The notes: generated from the letters alone by a model not told the origin. DNA of 64,000 nt from Paraburkholderia sp. LEh10 (GCF_017814945.1 NZ_JAGIPX010000036.1:22721-86720), one strand, 5' to 3'. Shown: positions 17,329 to 26,070, counted from the stretch's first letter. Translations and numbers: made by a program.

Positions 17329-18879
17329 ATGGCAGACAAGCTCATCATTTTCGACACGACGTTGCGTGACGGCGAACAATCGCCCGGTGCGTCGATGACG
17401 AAGGAAGAAAAAATCCGCATCGCCAAGCAGCTCGAGCGCATGAAGGTAGACGTGATCGAAGCCGGCTTCGCCGCAAGCTCGAACGGTGACTTCGACGCGA
17501 TCCACACGATCGCCGGCATGATCAAGGACAGCACGATCTGCTCGCTCGCCCGCGCGAACGACAAGGACATCCAGCGTGCCGCCGACGCGCTGAAGCCCGC
17601 CGACCACTTCCGCATCCACACGTTCATCGCGACGTCGCCGCTGCACATGGAAAAGAAGCTGCGCATGTCGCCGGAACAGGTGTTCGAGCAGGCGAAGCTG
17701 GCCGTGCGGTTCGCGCGCAAGTTCACGAACGACGTCGAGTTCTCGCCGGAAGACGGCAGCCGCTCGGACATGGACTTCCTGTGCCGCGTGCTCGAAGCCG
17801 TGATCGCGGAAGGCGCGACGACGATCAATATCGCGGATACCGTCGGCTACGGCGTGCCGGAACTGTACGGCAATCTCGTGAAGACGCTGCGCGAGCGCAT
17901 CCCGAACTCGGACAAGGCGGTGTTCTCGGTGCACTGTCATAACGACCTCGGCATGGCTGTCGCGAACTCGCTGGCAGGCGTGCAGATCGGCGGCGCGCGT
18001 CAGGTGGAGTGCACGATCAACGGTCTCGGCGAGCGCGCGGGCAACACCTCGCTCGAAGAAATCGTGATGGCCGTGAAGACCCGCAAGGATTACTTCGGCC
18101 TCGATCTCGGCATCGACACGACCCAGATCGTGCCGGCCTCGAAGCTCGTATCGCAGATCACCGGTTTCGTCGTGCAGCCGAACAAGGCGGTGGTCGGCGC
18201 GAACGCGTTCGCACACGCGTCGGGCATCCACCAGGACGGCGTGCTGAAGGCGCGCGACACGTACGAAATCATGCGCGCCGAAGACGTGGGCTGGACCGCG
18301 AACAAGATCGTGCTCGGCAAGCTCTCGGGCCGCAACGCGTTCAAGCAGCGTCTGCAGGAACTGGGCATCACGCTCGACAGCGAAAGCGAACTGAACCTCG
18401 CGTTCCAGCGCTTCAAGGAACTGGCTGACCGCAAGGCCGAAATCTTCGACGAAGACATCATCGCGATCGTCGCGGAAGAGTCGCTCGAAGCGCAGGAGAA
18501 GGAGCGCTACAAGTTCGTGTCGTTGTCGCAGCACTCGGAAACGGGCGAGCGGCCGCATGCGCGCATCGTGTTTTCGGTCGAAGGCAAGGAGGTCGTCGGC
18601 GAAGCGAACGGCAACGGTCCCGTCGACGCGACGCTGAACGCGATCGAAACGGAAGTCGGCAGCGGCTCGGAACTGCTGCTGTACTCGGTCAACGCGATCA
18701 CGACGGGCACGCAGGCGCAAGGCGAAGTGACCGTGCGCCTGTCGAAGGCTGGGCGCATCGTCAATGGCGTGGGCACGGACCCGGATATCGTCGCGGCGTC
18801 GGCGAAGGCGTATATCTCGGCGCTGAACCGGCTGTATGCGGGCCACGACAAGCTGAACCCGCAGCGCGCCGAAATCTGA
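17329..18879 (+). CDS. leuA: 2-isopropylmalate synthase
   Basis: Condenses acetyl-CoA with 2-oxoisovalerate, the first committed step of leucine synthesis. The 516-aa length is normal. The TIM-barrel catalytic domain begins LIIFDTTLRDGEQSPGASM and holds HCHNDLGMAVANSLAG for metal binding. The linker and the C-terminal leucine-binding regulatory domain follow (from about residue 390). GGAG lies nine bases before the ATG. The 116 bp between the leader peptide and leuA shows no other gene. Likely controls are feedback inhibition by leucine and the upstream leader. A strong terminator follows. Confidence 0.97.
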   Translation: MADKLIIFDTTLRDGEQSPGASMTKEEKIRIAKQLERMKVDVIEAGFAASSNGDFDAIHTIAGMIKDSTICSLARANDKDIQRAADALKPADHFRIHTFIATSPLHMEKKLRMSPEQVFEQAKLAVRFARKFTNDVEFSPEDGSRSDMDFLCRVLEAVIAEGATTINIADTVGYGVPELYGNLVKTLRERIPNSDKAVFSVHCHNDLGMAVANSLAGVQIGGARQVECTINGLGERAGNTSLEEIVMAVKTRKDYFGLDLGIDTTQIVPASKLVSQITGFVVQPNKAVVGANAFAHASGIHQDGVLKARDTYEIMRAEDVGWTANKIVLGKLSGRNAFKQRLQELGITLDSESELNLAFQRFKELADRKAEIFDEDIIAIVAEESLEAQEKERYKFVSLSQHSETGERPHARIVFSVEGKEVVGEANGNGPVDATLNAIETEVGSGSELLLYSVNAITTGTQAQGEVTVRLSKAGRIVNGVGTDPDIVAASAKAYISALNRLYAGHDKLNPQRAEI

Positions 18880-18910
18880 CGCGTGTTGCCGGCATCGGGC
18901 CGTCATCAGA

Positions 18911-18935
18911 AACCCCGCTGCGGCGGGGTTTTTTT
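18911..18935 (+). terminator. Rho-independent terminator of leuA
   Basis: AACCCCGC (18911-18918) and GCGGGGTT (18923-18930) form a stem with a TGCG loop, followed by five more T. It ends leuA transcription 32 bp after the stop. Confidence 0.9.
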
Positions 18936-18949
18936 CACATTGCGCGATG

Positions 18950-18977
18950 AAAAAAGCCGCCTCGAAGGGCGGCTTTT
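18950..18977 (-). terminator. Rho-independent terminator of the - strand lipoprotein gene
   Basis: AAAAGCCGCC and GGCGGCTTTT (18952-18961, 18968-18977) form a ten-pair stem; read on the - strand it ends in a run of six T (18950-18955). It lies 15 bp past the stop of the lipoprotein gene, back to back with the leuA terminator. Confidence 0.82.
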
Positions 18978-18992
18978 CGTTGGCGGCGCGGC

Positions 18993-19559
18993 TCAGAAGA
19001 GGCTGCGCCGATCCGGATCGTGCAGCGGATCGGGCGTCTTTTGTGTGAGACGCAAGATGCCCTGATTGTCGAAGTAGAAGCTGTACATCATGTACCAGAT
19101 GTTGTCCTCGAGATAGCGGTAAGTCCACACCTCACGCTTCATCAGCGGGAAATAGCTGGTCTCGACGGGCCGCCCGAAGTTGACGAGCACGTCGTCGCGC
19201 GTCCATTTGCCGATTTCCGCGCGATAGAACTCGTTCGGCTGCAGCACCTGGCGCACGTTGAGGATCTTGCCGGAGGCGTCGACGTCGGCGGCCGTGGTGG
19301 TTTCCCCCATCGGTTGCGTCGGCCACATCAGGCGCTTGCCGCCGTCGGGCAGGTCGTAGACTTCGCGCGGCGGACCGAGGCGTGCGACGATCGTCGACTG
19401 GTCCGCGCCCGCCTGATAGTTCTGCCAGGGCTGCGCGCATCCGGCGAGCGCGAGGACGCTCGCGCAGGCGAGCACGGCCAGCGCGCTGCGCGCCGCCCTC
19501 GAGCCCGGCATCGCCGACGACGCGCGGCCCGCGCGCGCGGATGTAAGGCGGTTGAACAT
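18993..19559 (-). CDS. Outer-membrane lipoprotein, SmpA/BamE-like layout
   Basis: 188-aa protein. A basic N-terminus and hydrophobic stretch end in the lipobox LALAGCAQ, with Cys the predicted acylated residue. The mature part starts QPWQNYQAGADQSTIVARLG, and two short repeats of the type xWTRDDVLVNFGRPVE suggest tandem BamE/SmpA-like folds that bind other envelope proteins. YRYLEDNIWYMMYSFYFDNQ near the C-terminus is rich in aromatic residues. The start at 19559 has GGAGGT seven bases upstream. It is transcribed divergently from the binding-protein gene at 19731. Exact function unknown. Confidence 0.8.
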   Translation of the reverse strand: MFNRLTSARAGRASSAMPGSRAARSALAVLACASVLALAGCAQPWQNYQAGADQSTIVARLGPPREVYDLPDGGKRLMWPTQPMGETTTAADVDASGKILNVRQVLQPNEFYRAEIGKWTRDDVLVNFGRPVETSYFPLMKREVWTYRYLEDNIWYMMYSFYFDNQGILRLTQKTPDPLHDPDRRSLF

Positions 19560-19730
19560 GACACCTCCGTAAGCGTTCGATGGCTGGTTGTTATTCTCCT
19601 GACCTGATATTTTGACATGCGCTGCGTCAAAAGATTTTTGGGCGTTTCGTTCGCGCGGACGCCGGTTCGCTTGCTTGCGAGGTGCGCGCCGCCTATGATC
19701 CGCGCTTCGATCGACAGTTGAGATGCGCTG

Positions 19731-21020
19731 ATGAAAGCAAAGTGGACGAAGGCGATTGCGGCGACCGCGGCGATGATGGCGATGGCGCTGACGGCGGGCG
19801 CTCACGCGCAAAATGCGCCGACGGGCGCGCCGATCCGCATCGCGATGATCGAAGGCATGTCCGGCCCGTTCGCGAACGCAGGCGCGGCCGTCGAGCGGAA
19901 TCTGCGCTTCGGCGTCGAAACGGTCAATGCGCGCGGCGGCGTGAAGCTCGCGGACGGCGTCCATCCGCTGGAACTCGTCGTGCTCGACAGCAAAGGCAGC
20001 GCCGAAGAAGCGCTCGTGCAGCTGCGCGCGGCTGCCGACAGGCACATTGGCTTCATTGCGCAAGGCAACAGTTCGGCCGTGGCGGCGGCGCTTCTCGCTG
20101 CCATCGACAGGCAGAACGCGCGCGAGCCGGACAATCGCGCGCTGTTCCTCAACTATTCCGCCGACGATCCGGCGCTCACCAACGCGAGCTGCAGCTTCTG
20201 GCACTTCCGCTTCGATGCGCACGCGGGCATGCGGATGGATGCGCTCGCCGACGTGATGGAGCGCGACAAATCGGTGAAGAAGGTCTATCTGCTGAATCAG
20301 GACTATAGCTTCGGTCATGACGTCAGCACGCTGGCGCGCGCGGCGCTCTCCGCGAAACGTCCCGATATCGCCGTGGTCGGCGACGAGTTTCATCCGATTG
20401 GCCGCGTGAAGGATTTCGCGCCATACGTCGCGAAGATCCGCGCAAGCGGCGCGGATGCCGTGGTCACGGGCAACTGGGGCAATGATCTGACGCTGCTCGT
20501 GAAGGCGGCGCGCGAGCAGGGCCTCGACACGAAGTTCTATACGTTCTACGGCAATAGCCTCGGCGCGCCCGCCGCGCTCGGCGATGCGGGCGTCAAGCGC
20601 GTGATCGCCGTCGCCGACTGGCATCCGAACGCAGGCGGCGCGGCGTCGGACGCGTGGTATGCGGCGTTCCGCCAGCGTTTCCCCGCCGCGCAGGACGACT
20701 ACCCGGTGCTGCGCATGCCGCTGATGATCGGGATGCTGGCGGCGGCGATGAACCGCGCGGGCAGCGCGCAGCCGGAACAAGTCGCGAAGGCGCTGGAAGG
20801 CATGAAGTACGAGCAGAACGAGGGCGGCTTCCACGCATCGTGGATGCGCGCCGAGGACCACCAGCTGATCCAGCCCCTTTACGTGATGGAGATGGACAAG
20901 GCGGGCACACCCGGCGTCCATTTCGACAACGAAGGCTCGGGCTACGGCTTCCGAACGGTGCTGGGATTGCCGGCCGCGCGTACCGTCGCGCCGACGACCT
21001 GCAGGATGAAGCGGCCCTGA
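19731..21020 (+). CDS. Liv-type ABC transporter substrate-binding protein
   Basis: Periplasmic type I binding protein of 429 aa. A signal peptide of about 26 residues ends AGAHA before QNAPTG. The body begins IRIAMIEGMSGPFANAG and contains VVLDSKGSAEEALVQLRAA and YLLNQDYSFGHDVSTLAR, features of the branched-chain amino acid binding family. It is the only such protein in the window, so it may serve the permease/ATPase cluster at 13331-16989 although leuA and a lipoprotein gene lie between. Ligand unknown; members bind amino acids, amides or aromatic acids. Confidence 0.87.
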   Translation: MKAKWTKAIAATAAMMAMALTAGAHAQNAPTGAPIRIAMIEGMSGPFANAGAAVERNLRFGVETVNARGGVKLADGVHPLELVVLDSKGSAEEALVQLRAAADRHIGFIAQGNSSAVAAALLAAIDRQNAREPDNRALFLNYSADDPALTNASCSFWHFRFDAHAGMRMDALADVMERDKSVKKVYLLNQDYSFGHDVSTLARAALSAKRPDIAVVGDEFHPIGRVKDFAPYVAKIRASGADAVVTGNWGNDLTLLVKAAREQGLDTKFYTFYGNSLGAPAALGDAGVKRVIAVADWHPNAGGAASDAWYAAFRQRFPAAQDDYPVLRMPLMIGMLAAAMNRAGSAQPEQVAKALEGMKYEQNEGGFHASWMRAEDHQLIQPLYVMEMDKAGTPGVHFDNEGSGYGFRTVLGLPAARTVAPTTCRMKRP

Positions 21021-21104
21021 TGACGCGATGCCGGGTTCGGCGCCAGTCCTGCTTGCTGCTCGAAACCTGCCCGAAACCGTGTGGTTCGCCGGATGAGCGG
21101 GCTG

Positions 21105-21113
21105 TGCTACAAT
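21105..21113 (+). promoter_or_regulatory. Extended -10 promoter of rpsO
   Basis: TGC-TACAAT (TACAAT at 21108-21113) matches an extended -10. A weak TTCGCC lies 17 bp upstream at 21085-21090. The leader of about 70 bases contains CACGG...CCGTG (around 21135-21156), a small hairpin that could take part in S15 autoregulation, though this is speculative. Confidence 0.5.
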
Positions 21114-21188
21114 ACGCGACTCGTTTTGTTGTAACCCACGGCACGGCCCTTCTTCCGTGACCGCCTGTCTGATTCAAAGGAAATCCAC

Positions 21189-21458
21189 ATGTCCGTAGCT
21201 GAAATCAAGAAATCCGACGTCGTCGCGCAATTCGCACGTGGCGCCAACGACACCGGCTCCCCCGAAGTTCAGGTCGCTCTGCTGACCACGCGCATCAACG
21301 AACTGACGGTCCACTTCAAGGCACACGCAAAGGACCACCACAGCCGTCGCGGTCTGCTGCGCATGGTGAGCCGTCGTCGCAAGCTGCTCGACTACCTGAA
21401 GGGCAAGGACGCCGACCGTTACCGCGCTCTGATCGAGAAGCTGGGTCTGCGTAAGTAA
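21189..21458 (+). CDS. rpsO: 30S ribosomal protein S15
   Basis: Small-subunit primary binding protein for 16S rRNA, 89 aa, the standard length. SPEVQVALLTTRINELTVHF and DHHSRRGLLRMVSRRRKLL are invariant family segments. AAGGAAATCCAC precedes the ATG. As in many proteobacteria it sits just upstream of pnp, with a terminator between them. Confidence 0.98.
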   Translation: MSVAEIKKSDVVAQFARGANDTGSPEVQVALLTTRINELTVHFKAHAKDHHSRRGLLRMVSRRRKLLDYLKGKDADRYRALIEKLGLRK

Positions 21459-21487
21459 TCGGACGCATCGGACTTTCTGTCAGCAAG

Positions 21488-21526
21488 ATGCCTGTGTCAG
21501 TTCTGCTGATACAGGCATTTTGTTTT
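21488..21526 (+). terminator. Terminator between rpsO and pnp
   Basis: ATGCCTGTGTCAG (21488-21500) pairs with CTGATACAGGCAT (21506-21518) in a 13-pair stem with one G-U, followed by TTTGTTTTT. It should separate most rpsO transcripts from pnp. Confidence 0.88.
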
Positions 21527-21618
21527 TCAACGGTGCGCTTCGTGTGAGGTTTGCCGTTGCATCACCCGTCTGGCGTGCCGGTTGCGTCGCGGGTAAAACG
21601 AATCAAAACCGGGCTTCA

Positions 21619-21705
21619 GGGTAGGGCGCTGTGTCATTCCAGCGGTTCGCGTGCAAGTGAGTGCATCCACGTGATTCTCTGGAATGGCATAACACTCCTC
21701 TACCC
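21619..21705 (+). promoter_or_regulatory. Long imperfect hairpin in the pnp leader
   Basis: Part of the 314-bp rpsO-pnp spacer. GGGTAG (21619-21624) pairs with CTACCC (21700-21705), CATTCCAG (21635-21642) with CTGGAATG (21678-21685), and CGTG with CACG nearer the loop, giving an 87-nt stem with internal loops. In enterobacteria a similar leader stem is cut by RNase III, and PNPase then represses its own synthesis; this hairpin is in the same position. The rest of the spacer shows no gene. Confidence 0.6.
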
Positions 21706-21772
21706 GAAAGGCCTCGGTCCTGAAGCTGCCGCGCGGTCTGGCGCGGCATGACTAAAAGATCCAGGAGGACAA

Positions 21773-23911
21773 ATGTCTATGTTTAACAAGGTCGTCAAAG
21801 AGTTCAAGTGGGGCCAGCATACGGTTCGCATGGAAACGGGTGAAATCGCCCGCCAGGCGAGCGGCGCTGTGCTCGTCGACGTCGGTGACACCGTCGTGCT
21901 GGCGACCGTCGTCGGCGCGAAGACGGCGAAGCCGGGCCAGGACTTCTTCCCGCTGACCGTCGACTACATCGAAAAGACCTATTCGGCAGGCAAGATTCCG
22001 GGCGGCTTCTTCCGCCGTGAAGGCCGTCCGTCGGAAGGCGAAACGCTGATTTCGCGCCTGATCGACCGTCCGCTGCGTCCGCTGTTCCCGGAAGGCTTCT
22101 ACAACGAAGTGCAGGTCGTCGTGCACGTGATGTCGATCAACCCGGAAGTCCCGGCCGACATCCCGGCGCTGATCGGCGCGTCGGCGGCGCTCGCCGTGTC
22201 GGGCCTGCCGTTCAACGGCCCCGTCGGCGCAGCGCGCGTCGCGTACATCAACAACGAGTACGTGCTGAACCCGACCCGTTCGCAAGTCAAGGAATCGCGT
22301 CTGGACCTCGTCGTCGCCGGCACGGAGCGCGCGGTGCTGATGGTCGAATCGGAAGCGGATCAACTGCCGGAAGACGTGATGCTGGGCGCTGTCGTGTTCG
22401 GTCATGAGCAGATGCAAACGGCCATCGACGCGATCCATGAACTCGTTCGTGAAGGCGGCAAGCCCGAGTGGGACTGGCAGCCGGCGCCGAAGAACGAAGC
22501 GCTGATCTCGCGCGTCAACGAAATCGCCTACGCCGATCTGGCCGCGGCTTACCAGACGCGCGACAAGCAGGCTCGCTCGACGCGCCTGAAGGAAATCTAC
22601 GCAGCAACGCAGACGAAGCTGGAAGAAGAAGCGGCGAGCGCGGGCACCGTGGCAGCCGACAAGGCGTCCGTCGGCAACGTGCTGTTCGACATCGAGGCGA
22701 AGATCGTCCGTTCGCAGATCCTGAACGGCGAGCCGCGTATCGACGGCCGCGACACCCGCACGGTGCGCCCGATCGAAATCCGCACGGGCGTGCTGCCGCG
22801 CACGCACGGTTCGGCGCTCTTCACGCGTGGCGAAACGCAGGCGCTCGTCGTCGCGACGCTTGGTACGAAGGGCGACGAGCAGATCATCGACGCGCTCGAA
22901 GGCGAGTACCGCGACCGCTTCATGCTCCACTACAACATGCCGCCGTTCGCGACGGGCGAAACGGGCCGCGTCGGCTCGCCGAAGCGCCGCGAAATCGGCC
23001 ACGGCCGCCTCGCGAAGCGCGCGCTGGTCGCGTGCCTGCCGAGCGCCGACGAATTCGGCTACTCGATTCGCGTCGTGTCGGAAATCACCGAGTCGAACGG
23101 TTCGTCGTCGATGGCGTCGGTGTGCGGCGGCTGCCTCGCGCTGATGGACGCCGGCGTGCCGATGAAGGCGCACGTCGCGGGCATCGCGATGGGCCTGATC
23201 CTCGAAGGCAACAAGTTTGCCGTGCTGACCGACATCCTCGGCGATGAAGATCACCTCGGCGACATGGACTTCAAGGTGGCGGGCACGGCTGACGGCGTGA
23301 CGGCGCTGCAGATGGACATCAAGATCCAGGGCATCACGAAGGAGATCATGCAGGTGGCGCTCGCACAGGCGAAGGAAGGCCGCATGCACATCCTCGGCAA
23401 GATGACGTCGGCGGTGTCGGGCGTGAACACGGAACTGTCGGCTTACGCGCCGCGCATGATCACCATCAAGATCAATCCCGAAAAGATCCGCGACGTGATC
23501 GGCAAGGGCGGTTCGGTGATCCGCGCGCTGACGGAAGAAACGGGCACGACGATCGACATTTCGGACGACGGCGTCGTCACGATCGCGAGCACGAGCAGCG
23601 AAGGCATGGCCGAGGCGAAGAAGCGCATCGAGAACATCACGGCGGAAGTCGAGGTGGGTCAGGTGTACGAAGGCACGGTGCTCAAGCTGCTGGACTTCGG
23701 CGCGATCGTGAACCTGCTGCCGGGCAAGGACGGCCTGCTGCACATCTCCGAGATCGCCAACGAGCGCATCAAGGACATCAACGACTATCTGAAGGAAGGC
23801 CAGCAAGTGAAGGTCAAGGTCATCCAGACGGACGAGAAGGGTCGTGTGCGTCTGTCGGCGAAGGCGCTTCTGAACGAAGCAGCACAGACGGAGCCGACGC
23901 CGCAGCAGTAA
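21773..23911 (+). CDS. pnp: Polyribonucleotide nucleotidyltransferase (PNPase)
   Basis: Phosphorolytic 3'-5' exoribonuclease and degradosome component, 712 aa. Two RNase PH-like domains are present (the second starts near residue 320 with RTVRPIEIRTGVLPRTHGSA), with the active-site segments ESNGSSSMASVCGG and GDEDHLGDMDFKVAGT. A KH domain (VIGKGGSVIRALTEETG) and an S1 domain (YEGTVLKLLDFGAIVNLLPG) follow. GGAGG is nine bases before the ATG. Expected to be autoregulated through its leader hairpin. Confidence 0.98.
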   Translation: MSMFNKVVKEFKWGQHTVRMETGEIARQASGAVLVDVGDTVVLATVVGAKTAKPGQDFFPLTVDYIEKTYSAGKIPGGFFRREGRPSEGETLISRLIDRPLRPLFPEGFYNEVQVVVHVMSINPEVPADIPALIGASAALAVSGLPFNGPVGAARVAYINNEYVLNPTRSQVKESRLDLVVAGTERAVLMVESEADQLPEDVMLGAVVFGHEQMQTAIDAIHELVREGGKPEWDWQPAPKNEALISRVNEIAYADLAAAYQTRDKQARSTRLKEIYAATQTKLEEEAASAGTVAADKASVGNVLFDIEAKIVRSQILNGEPRIDGRDTRTVRPIEIRTGVLPRTHGSALFTRGETQALVVATLGTKGDEQIIDALEGEYRDRFMLHYNMPPFATGETGRVGSPKRREIGHGRLAKRALVACLPSADEFGYSIRVVSEITESNGSSSMASVCGGCLALMDAGVPMKAHVAGIAMGLILEGNKFAVLTDILGDEDHLGDMDFKVAGTADGVTALQMDIKIQGITKEIMQVALAQAKEGRMHILGKMTSAVSGVNTELSAYAPRMITIKINPEKIRDVIGKGGSVIRALTEETGTTIDISDDGVVTIASTSSEGMAEAKKRIENITAEVEVGQVYEGTVLKLLDFGAIVNLLPGKDGLLHISEIANERIKDINDYLKEGQQVKVKVIQTDEKGRVRLSAKALLNEAAQTEPTPQQ

Positions 23912-23925
23912 CGCGGTGAAAGTGG

Positions 23926-23960
23926 ACGGCCGGCAGCGTGGAAGCGCGCCGGCCGTTTTT
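23926..23960 (+). terminator. Rho-independent terminator of pnp
   Basis: ACGGCCGGC (23926-23934) and GCCGGCCGT (23948-23956) pair perfectly and are followed by TTTT, 14 bp after the pnp stop. Confidence 0.88.
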
Positions 23961-23970
23961 CATGTAGGGT

Positions 23971-24019
23971 GGATTGCAGTGCGAACTGGTTTCTCCGTAA
24001 CCGGTTCACAGCGCAATCC
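23971..24019. repeat. 21-bp imperfect inverted repeat between pnp and qor
   Basis: GGATTGC...GAACTGGTT (23971-23991) and AACCGGTTC...GCAATCC (23999-24019) match at 17 of 21 positions around a 7-base loop. There is no T run, so it is not a terminator. It starts just after GTAGGGT and ends 20 bp before the quinone oxidoreductase ATG. It could be a REP-like element or an operator/leader hairpin. Confidence 0.5.
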
Positions 24020-24039
24020 AGTCCTGGGGAGAGACGACG

Positions 24040-25056
24040 ATGAACGCAATCGAAATCACCGAATTCGGTGCGCCGGAAGTCTTGAAACTCGCCGAGCGGC
24101 CAATGCCCGAACCGAAGACGGGCGAAGTGCTGATCAAGGTGGCTGCGTCGGGCGTGAACCGGCCGGACGTGTTTCAGCGCAAGGGCGGCTATGCGCCGCC
24201 GCCGGGCGCGTCGGATCTGCCGGGGCTTGAAGTCGCGGGCGAAATCGTCGGCGGAAATATCGACGAGAAGCGCAACCCGTTCGGTCTGAAGATCGGCGAC
24301 CACGTGTGCGCGCTGATGGCGGGCGGCGGCTATGCGGAATATGCGGCCGTGCCGCTGCTGCAATGCCTGCCCGTGCCGGCGGGCTTGTCGGATGTCGAGG
24401 CGGCCGCGTTGCCCGAGACGTTCTTCACCGTCTGGAGCAACGTGTTTGACCGCGCGATGCTCGGCAAGGGCGAGGGCGGCGAGAACGAAACGTTCCTCGT
24501 GCAGGGCGGTTCGAGCGGTATCGGCGTGACGGCGATCCAGATTGCGCATGCGCTCGGCTTTCGTGTATTCGCGACGGCGGGCAACGACGAAAAGTGCCGT
24601 GCGTGCGAAGCGATCGGCGCGGAGCGCGCGATCAACTACAAGACGGAAGATTTCGTCGAAGTGATCAAGTCGCTCACCAATGATCGCGGGGTCGACGTGA
24701 TCCTCGACATGGTTGCCGGAAGCTACGTGCCGCGCGAGCTGAAGGCGCTCGCCGACGGCGGCCGCCTCGTGATCATCGCGTTGCTGGGCGGCGCGAAGGC
24801 CGAAGTGAACCTGAACGATATTCTGCGTCGCCGGCTGACGGTGACGGGATCGACGCTGCGGCCGCGTCCCGTCGAGTTCAAGGCGAAGATCGCCGCGCAA
24901 CTGAAGGAGCATGTATGGCCGCACCTCGAAGACGGCACGATCAAGCCGGTGATCTACAAGGTGTTCCCGGCGGCGCAGGCAGCACAGGCGCACGAACTGA
25001 TGGAAAGCAGCGCGCACGTCGGCAAGATCGTACTGAATTGGGGCGCGGGTGCTTGA
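24040..25056 (+). CDS. NAD(P)H quinone oxidoreductase, PIG3/QOR family
   Basis: Zinc-free medium-chain dehydrogenase/reductase of 338 aa that reduces quinones or enones with NADPH. MNAIEITEFGAPEVLKLAER, GVNRPDVFQRKGGYAPPPG and the nucleotide-binding VQGGSSGIGVTAIQIAHALG are PIG3-type signatures. Cys/His zinc ligands of alcohol dehydrogenases are absent, as expected. It lies between pnp and tpiA, an arrangement I associate with Burkholderiales. Confidence 0.9.
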   Translation: MNAIEITEFGAPEVLKLAERPMPEPKTGEVLIKVAASGVNRPDVFQRKGGYAPPPGASDLPGLEVAGEIVGGNIDEKRNPFGLKIGDHVCALMAGGGYAEYAAVPLLQCLPVPAGLSDVEAAALPETFFTVWSNVFDRAMLGKGEGGENETFLVQGGSSGIGVTAIQIAHALGFRVFATAGNDEKCRACEAIGAERAINYKTEDFVEVIKSLTNDRGVDVILDMVAGSYVPRELKALADGGRLVIIALLGGAKAEVNLNDILRRRLTVTGSTLRPRPVEFKAKIAAQLKEHVWPHLEDGTIKPVIYKVFPAAQAAQAHELMESSAHVGKIVLNWGAGA

Positions 25057-25076
25057 CAGCGGCCATTTAATTGAGT

Positions 25077-25106
25077 TTGACCCGGTCTGTCAGCACACAG
25101 TAAAAT
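25077..25106 (+). promoter_or_regulatory. Candidate tpiA promoter
   Basis: TTGACC (25077-25082), an 18-bp spacer and TAAAAT (25101-25106), ending 105 bp before the tpiA ATG. Likely drives tpiA and secG. Confidence 0.6.
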
Positions 25107-25211
25107 CGCATGTTTTGCGCGTTCTGCATGGTTTTTGCATGCGGACAGGGTAGCGAGCGCTGACGAAGCGGACGCGTTCAACACCCGTACCACGATAAAA
25201 CGAGCGAGACG

Positions 25212-25991
25212 ATGGCGAATCAACGAGCAAAACTGGTAGTCGGCAACTGGAAGCTGCATGGTCGGCTCGCCGATAACCGCGTGCTGCTGCAAGCGGTATC
25301 GAGCGGCGCCGACGATCTTCCGGACGATGTGCGAGTCGGCGTATGCGTGCCGTGTCCTTACCTCGCGCAAGCGCAGACGCTGCTCGAAAGTGGTCGCGTC
25401 GCGTGGGGCGTGCAGGACATCTCCGCGTACACGCATGGTGCATACACGGGCGAAGTCGCCGCTGAAATGGCCGCTGAATTCGGCGCGTCGTTTGCGATCG
25501 TCGGACACTCGGAGCGTCGTGCCTATCATTGCGAAAGTGCTGATCTGGTCGCGATAAAGGCGGAGCGCGCGCTCGAGGCAGGTTTGACGCCGATCGTTTG
25601 CGTCGGTGAAACGCTCGAAGAGCGCGAGGCCGGCAAGACCGAGCAGATCGTAGGCGGGCAACTCGATGCCGTGCTCGCAAGGCTGTCGGTGGAGAGTGCG
25701 GCCCGGATCGTCGTGGCTTACGAGCCCGTCTGGGCAATCGGCACGGGCAAGAGCGCGACGGCGCAGCAGGCGCAGGACGTTCACGCGTTCTTGCGTGCGC
25801 GTCTCGCGGCAAAGGGTGATGATGTCGCGGACGTGTCGCTGTTGTACGGCGGCAGCGTAAAGCCCGAGAACGCCGAAGAGTTGTTCAGTCAGCCGGACAT
25901 CGACGGCGGCCTGATTGGCGGCGCATCGTTGAAGGACAAGGATTTCCTGGCAATCTGCGGTGCAGCTGTCGCGGCCACCGCCGCGCGTTGA
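25212..25991 (+). CDS. tpiA: Triosephosphate isomerase
   Basis: Interconverts dihydroxyacetone phosphate and glyceraldehyde 3-phosphate in glycolysis and gluconeogenesis. 259 aa, normal TIM-barrel length. Catalytic residues are Lys14 in VVGNWKLHG (the common motif has Met where this has Leu), His99 in AIVGHSERR and Glu171 in AYEPVWAIGTG. The phosphate-binding LLYGGSVKPEN and DGGLIGGASL close the barrel. secG follows after 79 bp and may share the transcript. Confidence 0.97.
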   Translation: MANQRAKLVVGNWKLHGRLADNRVLLQAVSSGADDLPDDVRVGVCVPCPYLAQAQTLLESGRVAWGVQDISAYTHGAYTGEVAAEMAAEFGASFAIVGHSERRAYHCESADLVAIKAERALEAGLTPIVCVGETLEEREAGKTEQIVGGQLDAVLARLSVESAARIVVAYEPVWAIGTGKSATAQQAQDVHAFLRARLAAKGDDVADVSLLYGGSVKPENAEELFSQPDIDGGLIGGASLKDKDFLAICGAAVAATAAR

Positions 25992-26070
25992 ACGCAGTGC
26001 CCGGGCGAGGATGACCCATTGCGTGCAGCATGTCGTGCTGTGCGGTTAAATAAAGACTCAGGTGAGTGTG

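Noticed and set aside
18911..18977. Tandem hairpins after leuA as a riboswitch or sRNA
   Set aside because: They are two back-to-back terminators for convergent genes (leuA + and the lipoprotein -), each with its own T run.
23926..24019. Attachment site or IS remnant after pnp
   Set aside because: The first inverted repeat is an ordinary terminator; no target duplication, integrase or transposase fragment is present.
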